From contig NZ_JADPKR010000003.1 in assembly GCF_023074055.1 (NCBI RefSeq), forward strand, positions 24,190 to 88,189: DNA of 64,000 bases, read 5' to 3'. Within the stretch, counting starts at the first letter, position 1. Each line of letters begins with the position of its first letter. The position numbers and the translations under genes were made by a program. This document shows, piece after piece, positions 20,001 through 29,592 of this stretch. The notes under the pieces are model-generated. The model had not been told where the DNA came from, searched no databases, and saw only the letters and a list, made by a program, of their open reading frames with translations. The stretch comes from Bradyrhizobium sp. 141. GTDB lineage: Bacteria > Pseudomonadota > Alphaproteobacteria > Rhizobiales > Xanthobacteraceae.

Positions 20001-22658
20001 TGCAGGCAAACTAGCAAGATCCTCGATTGCGTCGGGTAGCTGTGACCGCATCCGCTGATATTCGGCCAATGTTTCCTGGTCCGTCGGATGCTGCGACCAC
20101 TCGATCCCGACGTCGTGAAGATATTCGAGCCCTGTGAGCACTGCCCGCCCGTGCTGACCGAGCGTCAAGTAAAGATCGACCCGCAAACATGCGACCGTTG
20201 CTCGCTGGGGCGCGTTCAAAGCGCGCTTCGACAGTACGGACAGGAGGCTCTCTGCAATGTCCAGCTGGCCTACCAAGAATTCGCATTCAGCCCGGCTTGT
20301 CTCCAGTGCGAACGCAAGTTCGTGGCGCCTTCGCCAAGAGTGCTCCGCGAGCAGCGCAGCACCGACGGTGAAATATGTGAGTGCCGAGGCGTAGGCCGCC
20401 GACGCCCTGGCACGCTGCCCTGCGACCAAATTCAGCTCTGCGAGCTGCTCACGCTCCTGACCGGAGGCAATTAGCGCGACACCTCGATTGAGTTGGCTGA
20501 CGATGTCGAAGATAGCCTCTTCGCGTTTGTGCGCAGGGACGTGTGCCGCCAGCATCCGACCGATCCGCAGATGGGCAGGAGCGCGCGAGGATTCCGGCAC
20601 CAGCAAGTAGGCCGCCTCTTGAACGCGATCGTGGAGGAAGCGGTAGGCTGTTCCGTGGCGCGCGATCAGTTCCTGCCGGATCGCCGGCCACAGGGTCGCA
20701 TGCACCTGCTCCTGCGAAATTTCGAGCACGATCGCAAGCTCCGCCGTCCCGGCGATGTTGCCGAAACAGGCCAGCTGTTGCAGCGCGTCCTGCGTTTCCT
20801 CGGGCAGGCGGATGAGCTTGCCGAGCATCAGATCTACGACGTTCTCGGTGTACGCTTTTGCGTGAATACGCTCGAGATCCCATCGCCAGCGCGCCGACTC
20901 GTGATCGAACGTCAACAGCTGCTCTTCGGCCAGTTCAGAAAGGAATTGAATGGCGAAGAACGGATTACCCATCGTCTTCTGATGCACCAACTTTGCAAGC
21001 GGGGCAGCGCGTTTTGGTCCGCAGCGAAGGGTATCCGCGACTAACTGCGCGACATCGTCTGCAGTGAGCGGCGAGAGCGTGATCTCCTCGAAATTTACGT
21101 CGGCTCTCCTGATGGAGTCGAGCTTGCGTTTGAGTGGATGGCCTGCATCAAGTTCGTTGCTGCGGTAAGCTCCAATGAGCAGCAGGTGCAGATCCGACTG
21201 GGTCAGGAGATCCTCGATCAAGTCGAGCGTTGCGGCATCATGCCACTGCAAATCGTCGAGGAAGAGCACCAAAGGATGGGTTCGCCGGGCGAACACGCCA
21301 ATAAAGCGGCGAAGCACCAGCTGGAAACGAATTTGCGCTTGCCGGGCTGGAAGCTCAGCAACCGCGGGCTGCTCGCCAATGATCAGGCTCAGATCGGGGA
21401 TCAATTCGACCATCAGTCGTCCATTCGCGCCGAGCGCCTCCCGGAGCGCTTGCCGCCAAGTGGCGAGTTCGCCCTCACTTTTGCTGAGAAGAGGACGGAC
21501 AAGGCTCTGAAACGTCTGCACTAGCGTCACATAGGGAACGTCGCGTTTCAGTTGGTCGAATTTGCCTGACACCAACTGCCCGCGCGAGGGCACCAGTGCT
21601 TTGTGTAGCTCCTGGACGAGCGAAGACTTACCGACACCGGAGTAACCGGCGACGAGCACCAACCTCGGCGCGCCGCTCTTCACCGCGCGATCGAAAGAGG
21701 CAAGCAAAGCCTCGATCTGAAGGGCTCTGCCATAGAGCTTCTCGGGGATGAGCAACCGATCAGGTGTGTCGTCTGTGCCGAGCTCAAATGGGTCGATGCG
21801 ACCGTGGTTGGCCCATGCTGCGAGACAGCGTTGCAGATCGTGCTCAAGGCCAGCGGCAGTCTGGTAGCGTTCCTCGGCGGTTTTCGCGAGGAGTTTCATC
21901 ACAATCTGAGATATCGGCTCCGGGAGGTTTTGCGATTTCTCGACGGGCGGTATTGCTTTTCTTGCAATATGACAATGGATCCACTCCAAGGGATCTGAGC
22001 CCGTGAACGGCAGCGCGCCGGTCAGCATCTGGTAGAATGTCACGCCAAGTGAATAGAGATCACTGCGACAATCGACCGAGCGATTCATTCGTCCGGTCTG
22101 TTCGGGCGCCATGTAGGGCAGCGAGCCGGCGATGAAATCGGCAGGTTCGGGCGGCACGCGCTCGCGGGAAAGACGGGAAGCCAGACCAAACCCAGTGAGT
22201 CGCACCTGTTCGTCAGGACAATTGACCAGAATGTGAGCGGGTTTCAGGTCCTTGTGGACCAAGCCGTGCCGGTGAAGCTTGCCCACGGCCCTGGCGATAC
22301 CAACAGCGAGGCGCAGGAAGCGCTTGGGCTCCATGCGGATCCCGAGTAAATTTAGTAGTGGCTCGCCGCATGGATCCTCCAGGACCAGCATAGTCCGACC
22401 AGCTTCCCGGATGAGTTCCAACGGCCGCACCGCCCATGCCTCGTCTAGCTCCTCCCTCAGCTCATACTCATGGGCGAGGCGGTCGAGCGTCGCTGGGTGT
22501 TCCGCGATGGGCCGCACGACAAGTACGACAGCCCTGCTGCCGTGGATTTGCCGGCGCCACGCACGGCAGAACGCGCGATCACCGTCCTCCCACAGGGGCT
22601 GGATGTCACTGTCGACATTTGAGCCGAACAGAGTTCGGATGAGGGGGTCCCGCGGCAT
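17088..22658 (-). CDS. giant hybrid: kinase-like domain, AAA-type ATPase, GAF, PAS and histidine kinase
   Basis: 1856 residues. Order: a Ser/Thr kinase-like domain about 10-285, an AAA/MalT-like ATPase with Walker A GYSGVGKS at 338-345, a long helical repeat region about 600-1270, GAF about 1305-1465, PAS about 1475-1595, then HisKA with the phosphorylation His near 1630 (AHEVNQP) and HATPase to about 1845 (N box NLITNAIEA, GMGMGLA). The kinase-like part keeps HKDLKP but has His for the usual Asn at 142 and TGFG instead of DFG at 155-158, and no clear beta-3 Lys, so it may not phosphorylate. The HK end resembles NodV/FixL-type kinases. Two unpaired response regulators lie 3.3-4.1 kb away. It is soluble; no membrane spans are seen. 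The signal is unknown. Confidence 0.9.
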   Translation of the reverse strand: MPRDPLIRTLFGSNVDSDIQPLWEDGDRAFCRAWRRQIHGSRAVVLVVRPIAEHPATLDRLAHEYELREELDEAWAVRPLELIREAGRTMLVLEDPCGEPLLNLLGIRMEPKRFLRLAVGIARAVGKLHRHGLVHKDLKPAHILVNCPDEQVRLTGFGLASRLSRERVPPEPADFIAGSLPYMAPEQTGRMNRSVDCRSDLYSLGVTFYQMLTGALPFTGSDPLEWIHCHIARKAIPPVEKSQNLPEPISQIVMKLLAKTAEERYQTAAGLEHDLQRCLAAWANHGRIDPFELGTDDTPDRLLIPEKLYGRALQIEALLASFDRAVKSGAPRLVLVAGYSGVGKSSLVQELHKALVPSRGQLVSGKFDQLKRDVPYVTLVQTFQSLVRPLLSKSEGELATWRQALREALGANGRLMVELIPDLSLIIGEQPAVAELPARQAQIRFQLVLRRFIGVFARRTHPLVLFLDDLQWHDAATLDLIEDLLTQSDLHLLLIGAYRSNELDAGHPLKRKLDSIRRADVNFEEITLSPLTADDVAQLVADTLRCGPKRAAPLAKLVHQKTMGNPFFAIQFLSELAEEQLLTFDHESARWRWDLERIHAKAYTENVVDLMLGKLIRLPEETQDALQQLACFGNIAGTAELAIVLEISQEQVHATLWPAIRQELIARHGTAYRFLHDRVQEAAYLLVPESSRAPAHLRIGRMLAAHVPAHKREEAIFDIVSQLNRGVALIASGQEREQLAELNLVAGQRARASAAYASALTYFTVGAALLAEHSWRRRHELAFALETSRAECEFLVGQLDIAESLLSVLSKRALNAPQRATVACLRVDLYLTLGQHGRAVLTGLEYLHDVGIEWSQHPTDQETLAEYQRMRSQLPDAIEDLASLPAMTDQTTLATLAVLTRILPPAGFTDANLSALVICRAVTISLEYGNTDASCAHYAWLGRILAGRFGDYQAADKFGRLACDLVDRGEFSRFRAPVYLAFGCNVIPWTKPLRGSRVLIRRALAAAVSSGDVIYEAYSLLHLTSNMMMAGDPLKEVQNEIEKSFATIRNRKVQFAADTVAAQLAIIKSMRGLTRSFGCLDDQQFDELEVERSLARSPELSPSETVYWIRKLQARFLAGDYAAAVDARSKAEPKLWTMPTEPLIAEFHFYGALSHSCYCDKPGESEQQQHWDIIDAHYRQLQIWATNCPENFENRAALVGAEIARREYRDADAMRLYEHSIQTAARNGFAHHEGIACELAARFYAARGFDRISRVYLQDARRGYLRWGADGKVRQLDELNPHLSHEETTPAVNGMRIGAPVEHLDLATVTKVSQAISGEIVLQKLIDTLMRTAIEQAGAERGLLILLHGGEPRIEAEAATVADALLVKVNEQPVTPMALPESVLHFVLRVRENVILEDAAAEPSFAEDPYIRERKARSILCLPLITQGKLIGVLYLENNLAARIFSPARNSVLKMLASQAATALENSRLYSEVQQRESKIRRLLDANIIGIFIIREGGEIIEANQTFLTMVGYDREDLVAGRVNGLNLTPPEWHERTLNAGTEARRTGAVQQFEKEYVRKDGSRVPVLIGLAVFDARDDQGVGFVLDLTERKRAEAEVRESERRYRETLMGLAHANRITTMGQLAASIAHEVNQPIAAISSNAGAGLNWLGAQPPNLEEVRQTFGLIVRDSMRAGNVIRRIRALMNKAPMQTELLAIDELILEVLALVRAELAKNDVWVQTRRTEALPLVRADRVQVRQVILNLITNAIEAMREISEGDRELLISARTDDSNNVVVTFRDTGPGLDPNSADRVFEAFYTTKSEGMGMGLAICHSIIEAHGGRMWAGANDPRGAVFQFSMPVAPEGVDRSEQVSSTS

Positions 22659-24683
22659 TTGCCCGCCCGGTCAATAAAGACTGAGCCAAACCTGACACAT
22701 ATGGGGCGAGCTTGTGAAGGGACTTCGCCAAAACGGCGCGAGTACCGATCAAGGCCGCCAAAGAGTGGACCAAGGCACGCCAAGATGCGACTTACACACC
22801 CAACACGTCACAGCCCGATCGATCCAGCCGAATCCTGCGCGCCGGCCGAGCCTGCACAGCATCGGCGGCGGGCGCTCTCGCTGGCGCAGTGTGTGGGCGA
22901 AGGATTGTATTCGATAGAGCGGCTCGTGGCCCGTTACCCGATCACGGCCCAGGCCCGACGTGCAGCAGGGCCCAGATCGCTGCTACCGCTCAAGCAGACA
23001 ATGACATGTGAAAGCTGATCGGTTTGCCCATGATCGGCACAACGCGAGGCCATTGGACGCCGGCTTCTGAGCGCTGCATCGGCCTGAGCGTCCGGGCCGC
23101 GATGCGCAACGCCATCCCATGAGCCAATTGCGAGATCTCCTGGCGCGGACTGAAGCCCCGAGCGCCACAACTTGCTTCGCACAACGTCGTCCGAGTATGT
23201 CTTTCGAGCAAGCGGCCATACCATTGACGCGCTCAGTCTTCAGCACCAAACTAACATGGCATTGGGCCGAGAAAAGTGTCTTCACAAGTTTCGAAGCCGT
23301 CCCGGTGCGCGCTGTCACGGCGTTAGCGTGCGCCCGGTCGTCCCGGTATTATCTGTGAAATGTTGATTATGCTGTCCCCGTGAAGCGAGCAGCGCGGCGA
23401 CACTGAGATCGCCATACCGAGCTAAGGAAGCACAGAGTCTGTGTATCCGTGTATCCGACACGATATTGAAGGACCTCGCCGTACACAATTTTGCACTTGA
23501 GGAAGGCCGGCCCTTCGACAACGCCTCTCAGACGCTAGTCACGAGCCTGATTTATGATCGCAGCAGAGACTTAGCTCGAACGAGACGAATCCAATGATGC
23601 GGAGGCGCGTTTGGACATTGAATGATCAATAAACCACAACGCCTTATCGAGCGACTTGAGCCAAAGAGCTGAAGCAGCTTCTTGGTAAGCATGAGCCCCT
23701 CGAAATCGGATGTACTAAGGCTCGGAGCGCTCGGTCCATTGCAGCAAATCGAACAGCTGGACCTTTCCGCCGCTTCGATGGCTACCCCCGCGGACATAAG
23801 CGCCGGCCGATATTGCTTTTTCGAGCTGAAACCGCACTGGCGCAGTATCAGCTCAGCCTGTGCCCCTCGAGACCTGCACCAAGCTGTCGATCTCCGGGCG
23901 GTCCCTAGATCTGAGGTCGATGCCGGCCGAGGAATACCGGACGGCAGGGCACGATGCCTCTTTGCGCTGACCGGCGGAAATGTCGCTTCCCTGGTTGACT
24001 ATGGTGCGAACTGCTCTGAATGCGATCAGACGATCAGTGAGCTCGGCGATCGCCTCGCTGATATCTGGCATGTCGAACGACCCTTTCTCACAGAAGCCGG
24101 TCCCGAGAATTCGCCCACGCTTAACAGCACGGCCGCCAAAGAAGTTTGCTCCACAATCGGCCCGGAAGGGTGCTTCTAAGACCCGAGGAGAAGCAAGATG
24201 CTCGCTCGAGTCGCTGAACATAAACGCCGCAAGGGCGCTCAGGCTAGAAATCCCGGCGACACGAGCGGTGCTGTTTTCGAAATCGACGTTCACTCCTGGC
24301 TCCATTGTTGGAAGGCGCCATGCAGTCATCGACTCTGAACCACAGCATCAAGGGCAGATCTGCAAGCCACTGTGAGCGAAACCGCGCCCATAACTATTCT
24401 CTTCATTCCTGCTCCCATTGATGGAGCAACTGACCCGCGGCAAAGGCACCCCTGATGCTCACCGAGCGCCCGTATAGGTCCTCGCTGATCGGAATGCCGT
24501 TCGCTGCGGTTCGCAGGAGGGCGATTGCCGGCCGTGCGAAGCCGATAGATCCGAGAGAGTTCTCGCTGCTTGAACCGCTGTTCAAGCAAGGCGTAGGCTA
24601 CCCCAAAACCGGTGAAGAGAATTGCAATTAAAATGAAGTACAGCGGAACGCCTTCTTTGCCAATTCGATAGATCTACCCGGCA
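22659..24683. other. gene-poor stretch
   Basis: No confident gene. The longest frames are 23682-24179 on the plus strand and 23853-24329 on the minus strand, overlapping each other; neither has a recognisable domain. A minus-strand frame of about 105 codons (24326 to about 24640) has a hydrophobic helix (FILIAILFTGFGVAYALL) followed by a basic stretch, but no start codon; it lies just downstream of the repeat at 24684 and may be a decayed small membrane-protein gene. Confidence 0.45.
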
Positions 24684-24714
24684 TCGTACAACCTGACGCT
24701 ACGAACGATTCAAG
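24684..24714 (-). repeat. 31-base motif, copy A (minus)
   Basis: Read on the minus strand it is CTTGAATCGTTCGTAGCG then TCAGGTTGTACGA. It matches copies at 25301, 40705 and 42460. Flanks differ, so the conserved part is the motif itself. Downstream on the minus strand is a possible small membrane-protein frame. Confidence 0.75.
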
Positions 24715-25300
24715 CCCTTCCTGGCCGGCACGAAGTAGCAGGGAGTCACGACCTACTCTGCCTTGCTGAGCGAGCCTCAGTTTTGCCACGCTGGTTGCTT
24801 CATTGGAGGCAGCATCACCCACGGATGTACTGGCGATGTGGGGCGAACCCGACGCACTTTCTTCTCGACGGAGTACGTCGGGTCGCCTGTAATGATCCTG
24901 CCTGGGCCGTAGGCCCCTAGCGGATCGATGAGCTACTGGCAGGTCTAACAGCAGCTTCAGGTTGACCGCTCGGGGCGCGTTTGTCGTTCCTATGTAGGTC
25001 AAAGAGCGAACCTTCAAGGTGCCCGGCACGGACCTATGATGTCGGCCAATTCTGGTGGAAGAATGATTCTTTCGCTGGATCAGCGGTTGTTTGGCTGGTG
25101 CAGGAGAGCAAATGCAACTGCCTTTTGGCGAACCGGTCCGCAGCTGGACACCGAATGGAGTGTGTCCCGCCTCTCCTTCAGATTACGCCGCCTCATGTTG
25201 GGATGCGAGCCTCGTGAAGGAAGCAACGACACGAACGCACGTGAGCGCCCCTGCAGCAGCTCGAATTCGAGCATCTTTCCTACAAACATGACGGAAAGGA
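24715..25300. other. intergenic stretch between two motif copies
   Basis: About 590 bases between two divergent copies of the 31-base motif. No recognisable gene is present. Confidence 0.5.
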
Positions 25301-25331
25301 CTTGAATCGCACCTTGCGTCAGGTTGTACGA
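25301..25331 (+). repeat. 31-base motif, copy B (plus)
   Basis: CTTGAATCGCACCTTGCG followed by TCAGGTTGTACGA. It is the most divergent copy in the middle (CACCTTG for TACGTAG) but keeps both ends. It lies 85 bases before a small membrane-protein frame at 25416. Confidence 0.75.
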
Positions 25332-25415
25332 AGTCGGTGCAAGGTGCTTTCCCCAACCTCGCAAAGAGCAACTCACAGGCGCTCTGACGACGCAAAAAGA
25401 AGAGTTCGTGGGCTG

Positions 25416-25583
25416 ATGCCGCTGCTACTCGTTTTAATGTCTATTTTCCTTAGTACGGGTGCGATAGTCTACGCCGCTTGCCGATCTCAACGCCGGCGGG
25501 ATCGGCGCATGCACAGGCACAATCGCGCCAATTCGCTCAGCTCGCGCCCCCGCATTCAACTACCAAAGCGACGGGCATTCTGA
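25416..25583 (+). CDS. possible small membrane protein (55 residues)
   Basis: The ATG at 25416 opens a short protein with one clear hydrophobic helix (LLLVLMSIFLSTGAIVYAA, residues 3-21) followed by an Arg/His-rich tail. No family is recognised. An overlapping second frame (25478-25792) encodes a Pro/Ala/Gln-rich stretch ending in a helical segment, so the two may be halves of one frameshifted gene. It follows motif copy B by 85 bases. Confidence 0.35.
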   Translation: MPLLLVLMSIFLSTGAIVYAACRSQRRRDRRMHRHNRANSLSSRPRIQLPKRRAF

Positions 25584-25957
25584 TCCTTCAGCCGCATAAT
25601 GAGCCGTCCGCTGCAGCCTCACTCGCGAAGGCCAGGCGACAAGCGCCGCCGCTAAAGCGAGCGCCTCAAGTTCTGGATTCGGTGCTTCTCGATCGGCTGC
25701 TGATCGATTTGATCGATGCCGCGGGGCCGATCCAACGCGACGGCGGACAGACGCGAAAGGCAGTTCTCGACCAGTCGGGCGGTTTTTGCTAGACTTTCCT
25801 GTAATGCGTCACGCTGGCGCGAATGGCTGACCAGTCACATACCTTGAAAATTTCAAAGATTTGCACTGCGCGAAAGTCCTCGAAAGCCTATGAGATCAAT
25901 CAAAGGTCGTAGTGAGGCAACAAGTCTACTGTAAATCGTACAAGTGAGGCTCTTATC

Positions 25958-26641
25958 GTGACCAAGCGCTCTGAACCCCGGAAGGAAGCCCCAAATGTCG
26001 TCGGGCCTGAGGTGAGGCCGAGCGTCTTCGTCGTCGACGATGACCTCTCAATGCGCGAATCGCTGGTCAACCTATTTCGTTCGATCGGTCTAGATGTCGT
26101 TGCTTACGGATCGGCCCGGGAAATGCTCCAGAGCGAGCTCCCTGATGTTCCTAGCTGCCTTGTGCTTGACATCAGGCTGCCGGGATTGAGCGGCCTTGAG
26201 CTCCAGAATGAGTTAGCCAAACTGAAGATTCACATTCCCATCATTTTCATCACCGCTCATGGCGATATTCCGATGACCGTCAAAGCTATGAAGAGTGGAG
26301 CAATCGATTTTCTCAGCAAGCCGTTTCGCGATCAGGAACTACTCGATGGCGTAGTCGCAGCTATCGAACAGGATCGGAAGAGACGAGGTGTAGACAAGGT
26401 GGTCAGCAGGCTGCAGTCCTTGTTTGAGGCCCTAAGTCCACGAGAGCAGGATGTGTTGAAACTGGTCGCCGCCGGCCTATTGAACAAACAGGTAGCCGCG
26501 GAACTCGGGCTCGCCGAGATTACAGTCAAAATCTATCGCGGCCACGTGATGAAGAAGATGGGAGCTCGATCGCTAGCCGATTTGATCAGGATGGCTGAGA
26601 GGCTGGGAATTGGGACCGACCGTTTCAAGGTACAAACCTAA
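25958..26641 (+). CDS. NodW/NwsB-type response regulator (FixJ family)
   Basis: 227 residues. The receiver domain has VDDDL at 26-30, phosphoacceptor Asp71 (CLVLDIRLPG) and Lys in FLSKPF; a LuxR/FixJ-type HTH (LSPREQDVLKLVAAGLLNKQ, VKIYRGHVMKKM) ends the protein. The length and sequence fit NodW/NwsB, which in B. japonicum respond to isoflavones through the NodV/NwsA kinases and switch on nod genes. The start is GTG, with weak ribosome signals. No kinase gene is adjacent on the same strand; the nearest is the giant hybrid at 17088-22658 on the other strand. Whether this copy is NodW, NwsB or a further paralogue cannot be settled here. Confidence 0.85.
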   Translation: MTKRSEPRKEAPNVVGPEVRPSVFVVDDDLSMRESLVNLFRSIGLDVVAYGSAREMLQSELPDVPSCLVLDIRLPGLSGLELQNELAKLKIHIPIIFITAHGDIPMTVKAMKSGAIDFLSKPFRDQELLDGVVAAIEQDRKRRGVDKVVSRLQSLFEALSPREQDVLKLVAAGLLNKQVAAELGLAEITVKIYRGHVMKKMGARSLADLIRMAERLGIGTDRFKVQT

Positions 26642-26732
26642 GTATGATTTTACAATTTCGTCGTACACGCGCACCCTTCTGCTGGCAGTCATGCTTCGGC
26701 CAGCGCCTTCGCCCAACTAAGAACAGGTCGTC

Positions 26733-27122
26733 TTGTCTAGGTATTCAACTGTTTCTGTTGTTGACGACGATCCTTCGATTCGTGCCGCACTGAACAACCT
26801 TTTGAAATCGCAGGGCCACATCGTTTATACGTTTGCATCGGCTGAGGAATTCTTGCGGTCGTCTCAATTGAACGACACGTCCTGTGTCATTGCAGACGTG
26901 CAGATGCCCATGATGAGCGGCTTTGAACTTTTGGAACAGATGCGAGCCCAGGGCCACACTGCACCATTCATCTTGATGACTGCCTTCGCAGATGATCGCA
27001 CGCGAGCCCGCGCGTTGAGCGCGGGCGTAACCGGTTTTTTTGCCAAACCCTTTGCCGACCTGGAGTTGAGCGCCTGCCTCGATGCGGCGCTTCGCGAGCA
27101 TCGGGGTGGAACGAACGCGTGA
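26733..27122 (+). CDS. single-domain FixJ-like response regulator
   Basis: 129 residues, a receiver domain only: VDDDP at 10-14, phosphoacceptor Asp55 (VIADVQMP), Thr in LMTAFAD and Lys in FFAKPF. It has no DNA-binding domain, so it would act as a phosphate shuttle or sink. It begins at a TTG 91 bases after the NodW-type gene and is probably cotranscribed. Similar receiver-only genes accompany NodVW/NwsAB-type systems and the fixJ-fixK2 gene pair at the start of this window. Confidence 0.75.
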   Translation: MSRYSTVSVVDDDPSIRAALNNLLKSQGHIVYTFASAEEFLRSSQLNDTSCVIADVQMPMMSGFELLEQMRAQGHTAPFILMTAFADDRTRARALSAGVTGFFAKPFADLELSACLDAALREHRGGTNA

Positions 27123-28302
27123 AAGATGGGGAGGCAGTCTGGACCAAGCCGCACCCGCGCGGCGCTTACGATGTCGATCAATGCGCGATTGCCCGTGCTT
27201 ACCGCGTGCCAGTGGCGACCATCGCCTTTCTTGCCGCATTCCTGTCGTTGTTGTTGCACTTTCGGAATCTGGTTGAAGCACTTGCAACGTCGGGCTCCTG
27301 ACAAGGCGCCTTTGGTATGATCGCGCAATCAGACGAGGCGAGGCCCTCATCGCTTTAACGAAGGAGCGCCCTACCTTCACTGCTAAGATCCTTGCTGAGC
27401 TTAGCGCGAAAGTGCCACGGCAGCGGCTTGCCGGCAGGACCTCGTTAGAACAAAGAATTCACCTGAGACTTGTGCGACCGCTCCAGATAGGTCGGGCACC
27501 GGAGTTTGTGGGAGAAGGATCCGACGATCGCGGCCAAAATCCCGCAGTCTGTCGAGACGATCGCTTCGGAATTCACAGAAACCGCAAAGACCGCATTTTG
27601 GATGTTGGGCTTTCGAAGGATCGAGTGGTGTACGCCAGACTCGCCAACTTGCGTTCGCTCCCAGCAACCGTTCGGCGGGCCGAAGCACCCGAAACCTACG
27701 CATCCGTTGCAAGGGCAACACAAATGCCACTGGTCGAAGCGATCTCAAGCCACGCCTTTGCTGCCGAATGCATCCACGCCGACCACTTTCCGGCGCCGGT
27801 CCCGGCCAAACGCAAGGCCAAAGCGGTGGCTCTGGACGCGCGATAAGCCCGCGCGCGGGGCCAGATCCGCGGCGGCCGTGTGCCTTCTACTCGCCATGAG
27901 CGTGAGCATCCAACACACGCTTCCGGCTGGCGGGCCCCGCCGTCGCCGGGAGCGCATCGGCCCCTCTGGCCGCGATGAACTTTTTCGGCCCACATACTTC
28001 CCCGTTTCCAAGCTAACCGCGCAGTATGCGCAAATTGTTCGATCGCGCGCGGCTAAGCAAACCTGCCCGCGAAAGACGACTTAGCCGGGGGGCCGTCGCT
28101 GGGGACGAAACTACTAGACGTAGTAGCTTTGTTCCGCCTGGTTCTCAGGTAAGCCGTTGGAGCTGATTTTCAGACGCGCTACGCATAGCCCAAAGGACGC
28201 CGAGAGTGCGCCGGAACCGTGCGCTCATGGTCTGCCAATCCTGTACGATGTTGGCCGCGCGCTTGTTCGTCGGGCAGATTTTCTTGTCGAGGAGACCACC
28301 AC
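27123..28302. other. gene-poor stretch
   Basis: Open frames of 140-190 codons exist (27412-27846 and 27506-28084, plus strand) but they overlap each other and lack recognisable domains or good starts. One includes a VARATQMPLVEAISSH-like helical stretch that could be a remnant. Confidence 0.45.
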
Positions 28303-29592
28303 ATGGTTGGAGCACACGGGGTGCGCAAAATGAAGACAGTCGAAATGCTAGAGTCCAACGTGCGCTCGTACTCACGTTCCTTTCCTGCTGTCTTCAGCAG
28401 GGCGCGCGGCTCGATTATGTTCGCAGAGGGTGGCCGAAAGGTCATTGACTTTCTGTCCGGCGCTGGAGCGCTAAACTATGGCCACAACAATCAGGAGATC
28501 AAAGCGGCAATCAGCGAGTATCTGGAGTCGGACGGGGTCGTCCACGGCTTGGACATGGCCACTCCAGCAAAGGTCGAATTCATGGAGACCTTTAGCTCTG
28601 TCATCCTTCGTGAACGGAATCTTTCCTACCGCTTTCAATTTACGGGGCCTACGGGAGCTAACGCTGTTGAAGCAGCTCTAAAGCTCTCGCGTAAGATCAC
28701 AGGACGTCACAACGTCATTTCCTTCACGAATGGATATCACGGCCAAAGCTTGGGAGCCATAGCCGCGAGCGGTAACCGCTTTTACCGCAAAGCCAGCAGC
28801 ATTCCCTTATCCGGCACAACGTTCATGCCCTATGATGGGTATCTTGGCTCCGCTCACAGTCCGGCGGATTACGTGCGAAAGGTATTAATAGACGAGAGCA
28901 GTGGCATTGATCTTCCAGCCGCCATTCTCGTCGAAACCGTGCAAGGAGAGGGAGGCATTAACGTCGCCGGTAAGGAATGGTTGCAGTCAATTCAGGCTTT
29001 GGCAAAAGAGGTCGGAGCTATTTTCATAGTTGACGATATCCAAATGGGCTGTGGCCGTACAGGCGAGTTCTTCAGTTTCGAGTTCGCTGCGTTGTCGCCA
29101 GACATTGTTGTAATGTCAAAATCGCTGAGTGGGTACGGTTTGCCACTATCGATGCTCTTGATCAAAGAAGCGATTGACGCATGGGAACCAGGCGAGCACA
29201 CGGGGACGTTTCGAGGGAACAACCTTGCACTCGTTTCTGGCAAAGCGGCTTTGAATCTGTATTGGCGCAACCAGACGTTCTCGCAACAGGTCCGACGCTT
29301 GGGCGCATTTATGCGGCGCCGACTCGATGCCATCGCGCACCAGCACGGAAACAAGTTTGCTGTTCGTGGACGGGGCATGGTATGCGGATTCGATTGCAAA
29401 ACGACCGAAATTGCAGAGGCGACGTCACATAGAGCGTTTGAGAAGGGACTGATTATCGAGCGATGCGGACCGACCGATCAGGTTGTGAAGTTCTTGCCTG
29501 CACTTACGATCGACCAAGAAACGTTGGGACAAGGCCTAGACATATTTGAGGAGTCATTGACCGAAACGTTGAATTCAGCCCAAGCAAGCTAA
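28303..29592 (+). CDS. EctB-like class III aminotransferase (2,4-diaminobutyrate type)
   Basis: A PLP enzyme of 429 residues from the ATG at 28303, which has GGAG eight bases before it; an ATG at 28330 is also possible. Family features are in order: IDFLSGAGALNYGHNN, QFTGPTGANAVEAALK, GYHGQSLGA, ETVQGEGGINVA, IVDDIQMGCGRTG, and the PLP lysine in VVMSKSLSGYGLPLS. These match diaminobutyrate-2-oxoglutarate aminotransferases (EctB, RhbA), which make 2,4-diaminobutyrate from aspartate semialdehyde. No ectoine (ectA, ectC) or siderophore partner is adjacent, so it may serve another pathway. It is more AT-rich than the fix block, in line with the island. Confidence 0.9.
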   Translation: MVGAHGVRKMKTVEMLESNVRSYSRSFPAVFSRARGSIMFAEGGRKVIDFLSGAGALNYGHNNQEIKAAISEYLESDGVVHGLDMATPAKVEFMETFSSVILRERNLSYRFQFTGPTGANAVEAALKLSRKITGRHNVISFTNGYHGQSLGAIAASGNRFYRKASSIPLSGTTFMPYDGYLGSAHSPADYVRKVLIDESSGIDLPAAILVETVQGEGGINVAGKEWLQSIQALAKEVGAIFIVDDIQMGCGRTGEFFSFEFAALSPDIVVMSKSLSGYGLPLSMLLIKEAIDAWEPGEHTGTFRGNNLALVSGKAALNLYWRNQTFSQQVRRLGAFMRRRLDAIAHQHGNKFAVRGRGMVCGFDCKTTEIAEATSHRAFEKGLIIERCGPTDQVVKFLPALTIDQETLGQGLDIFEESLTETLNSAQAS

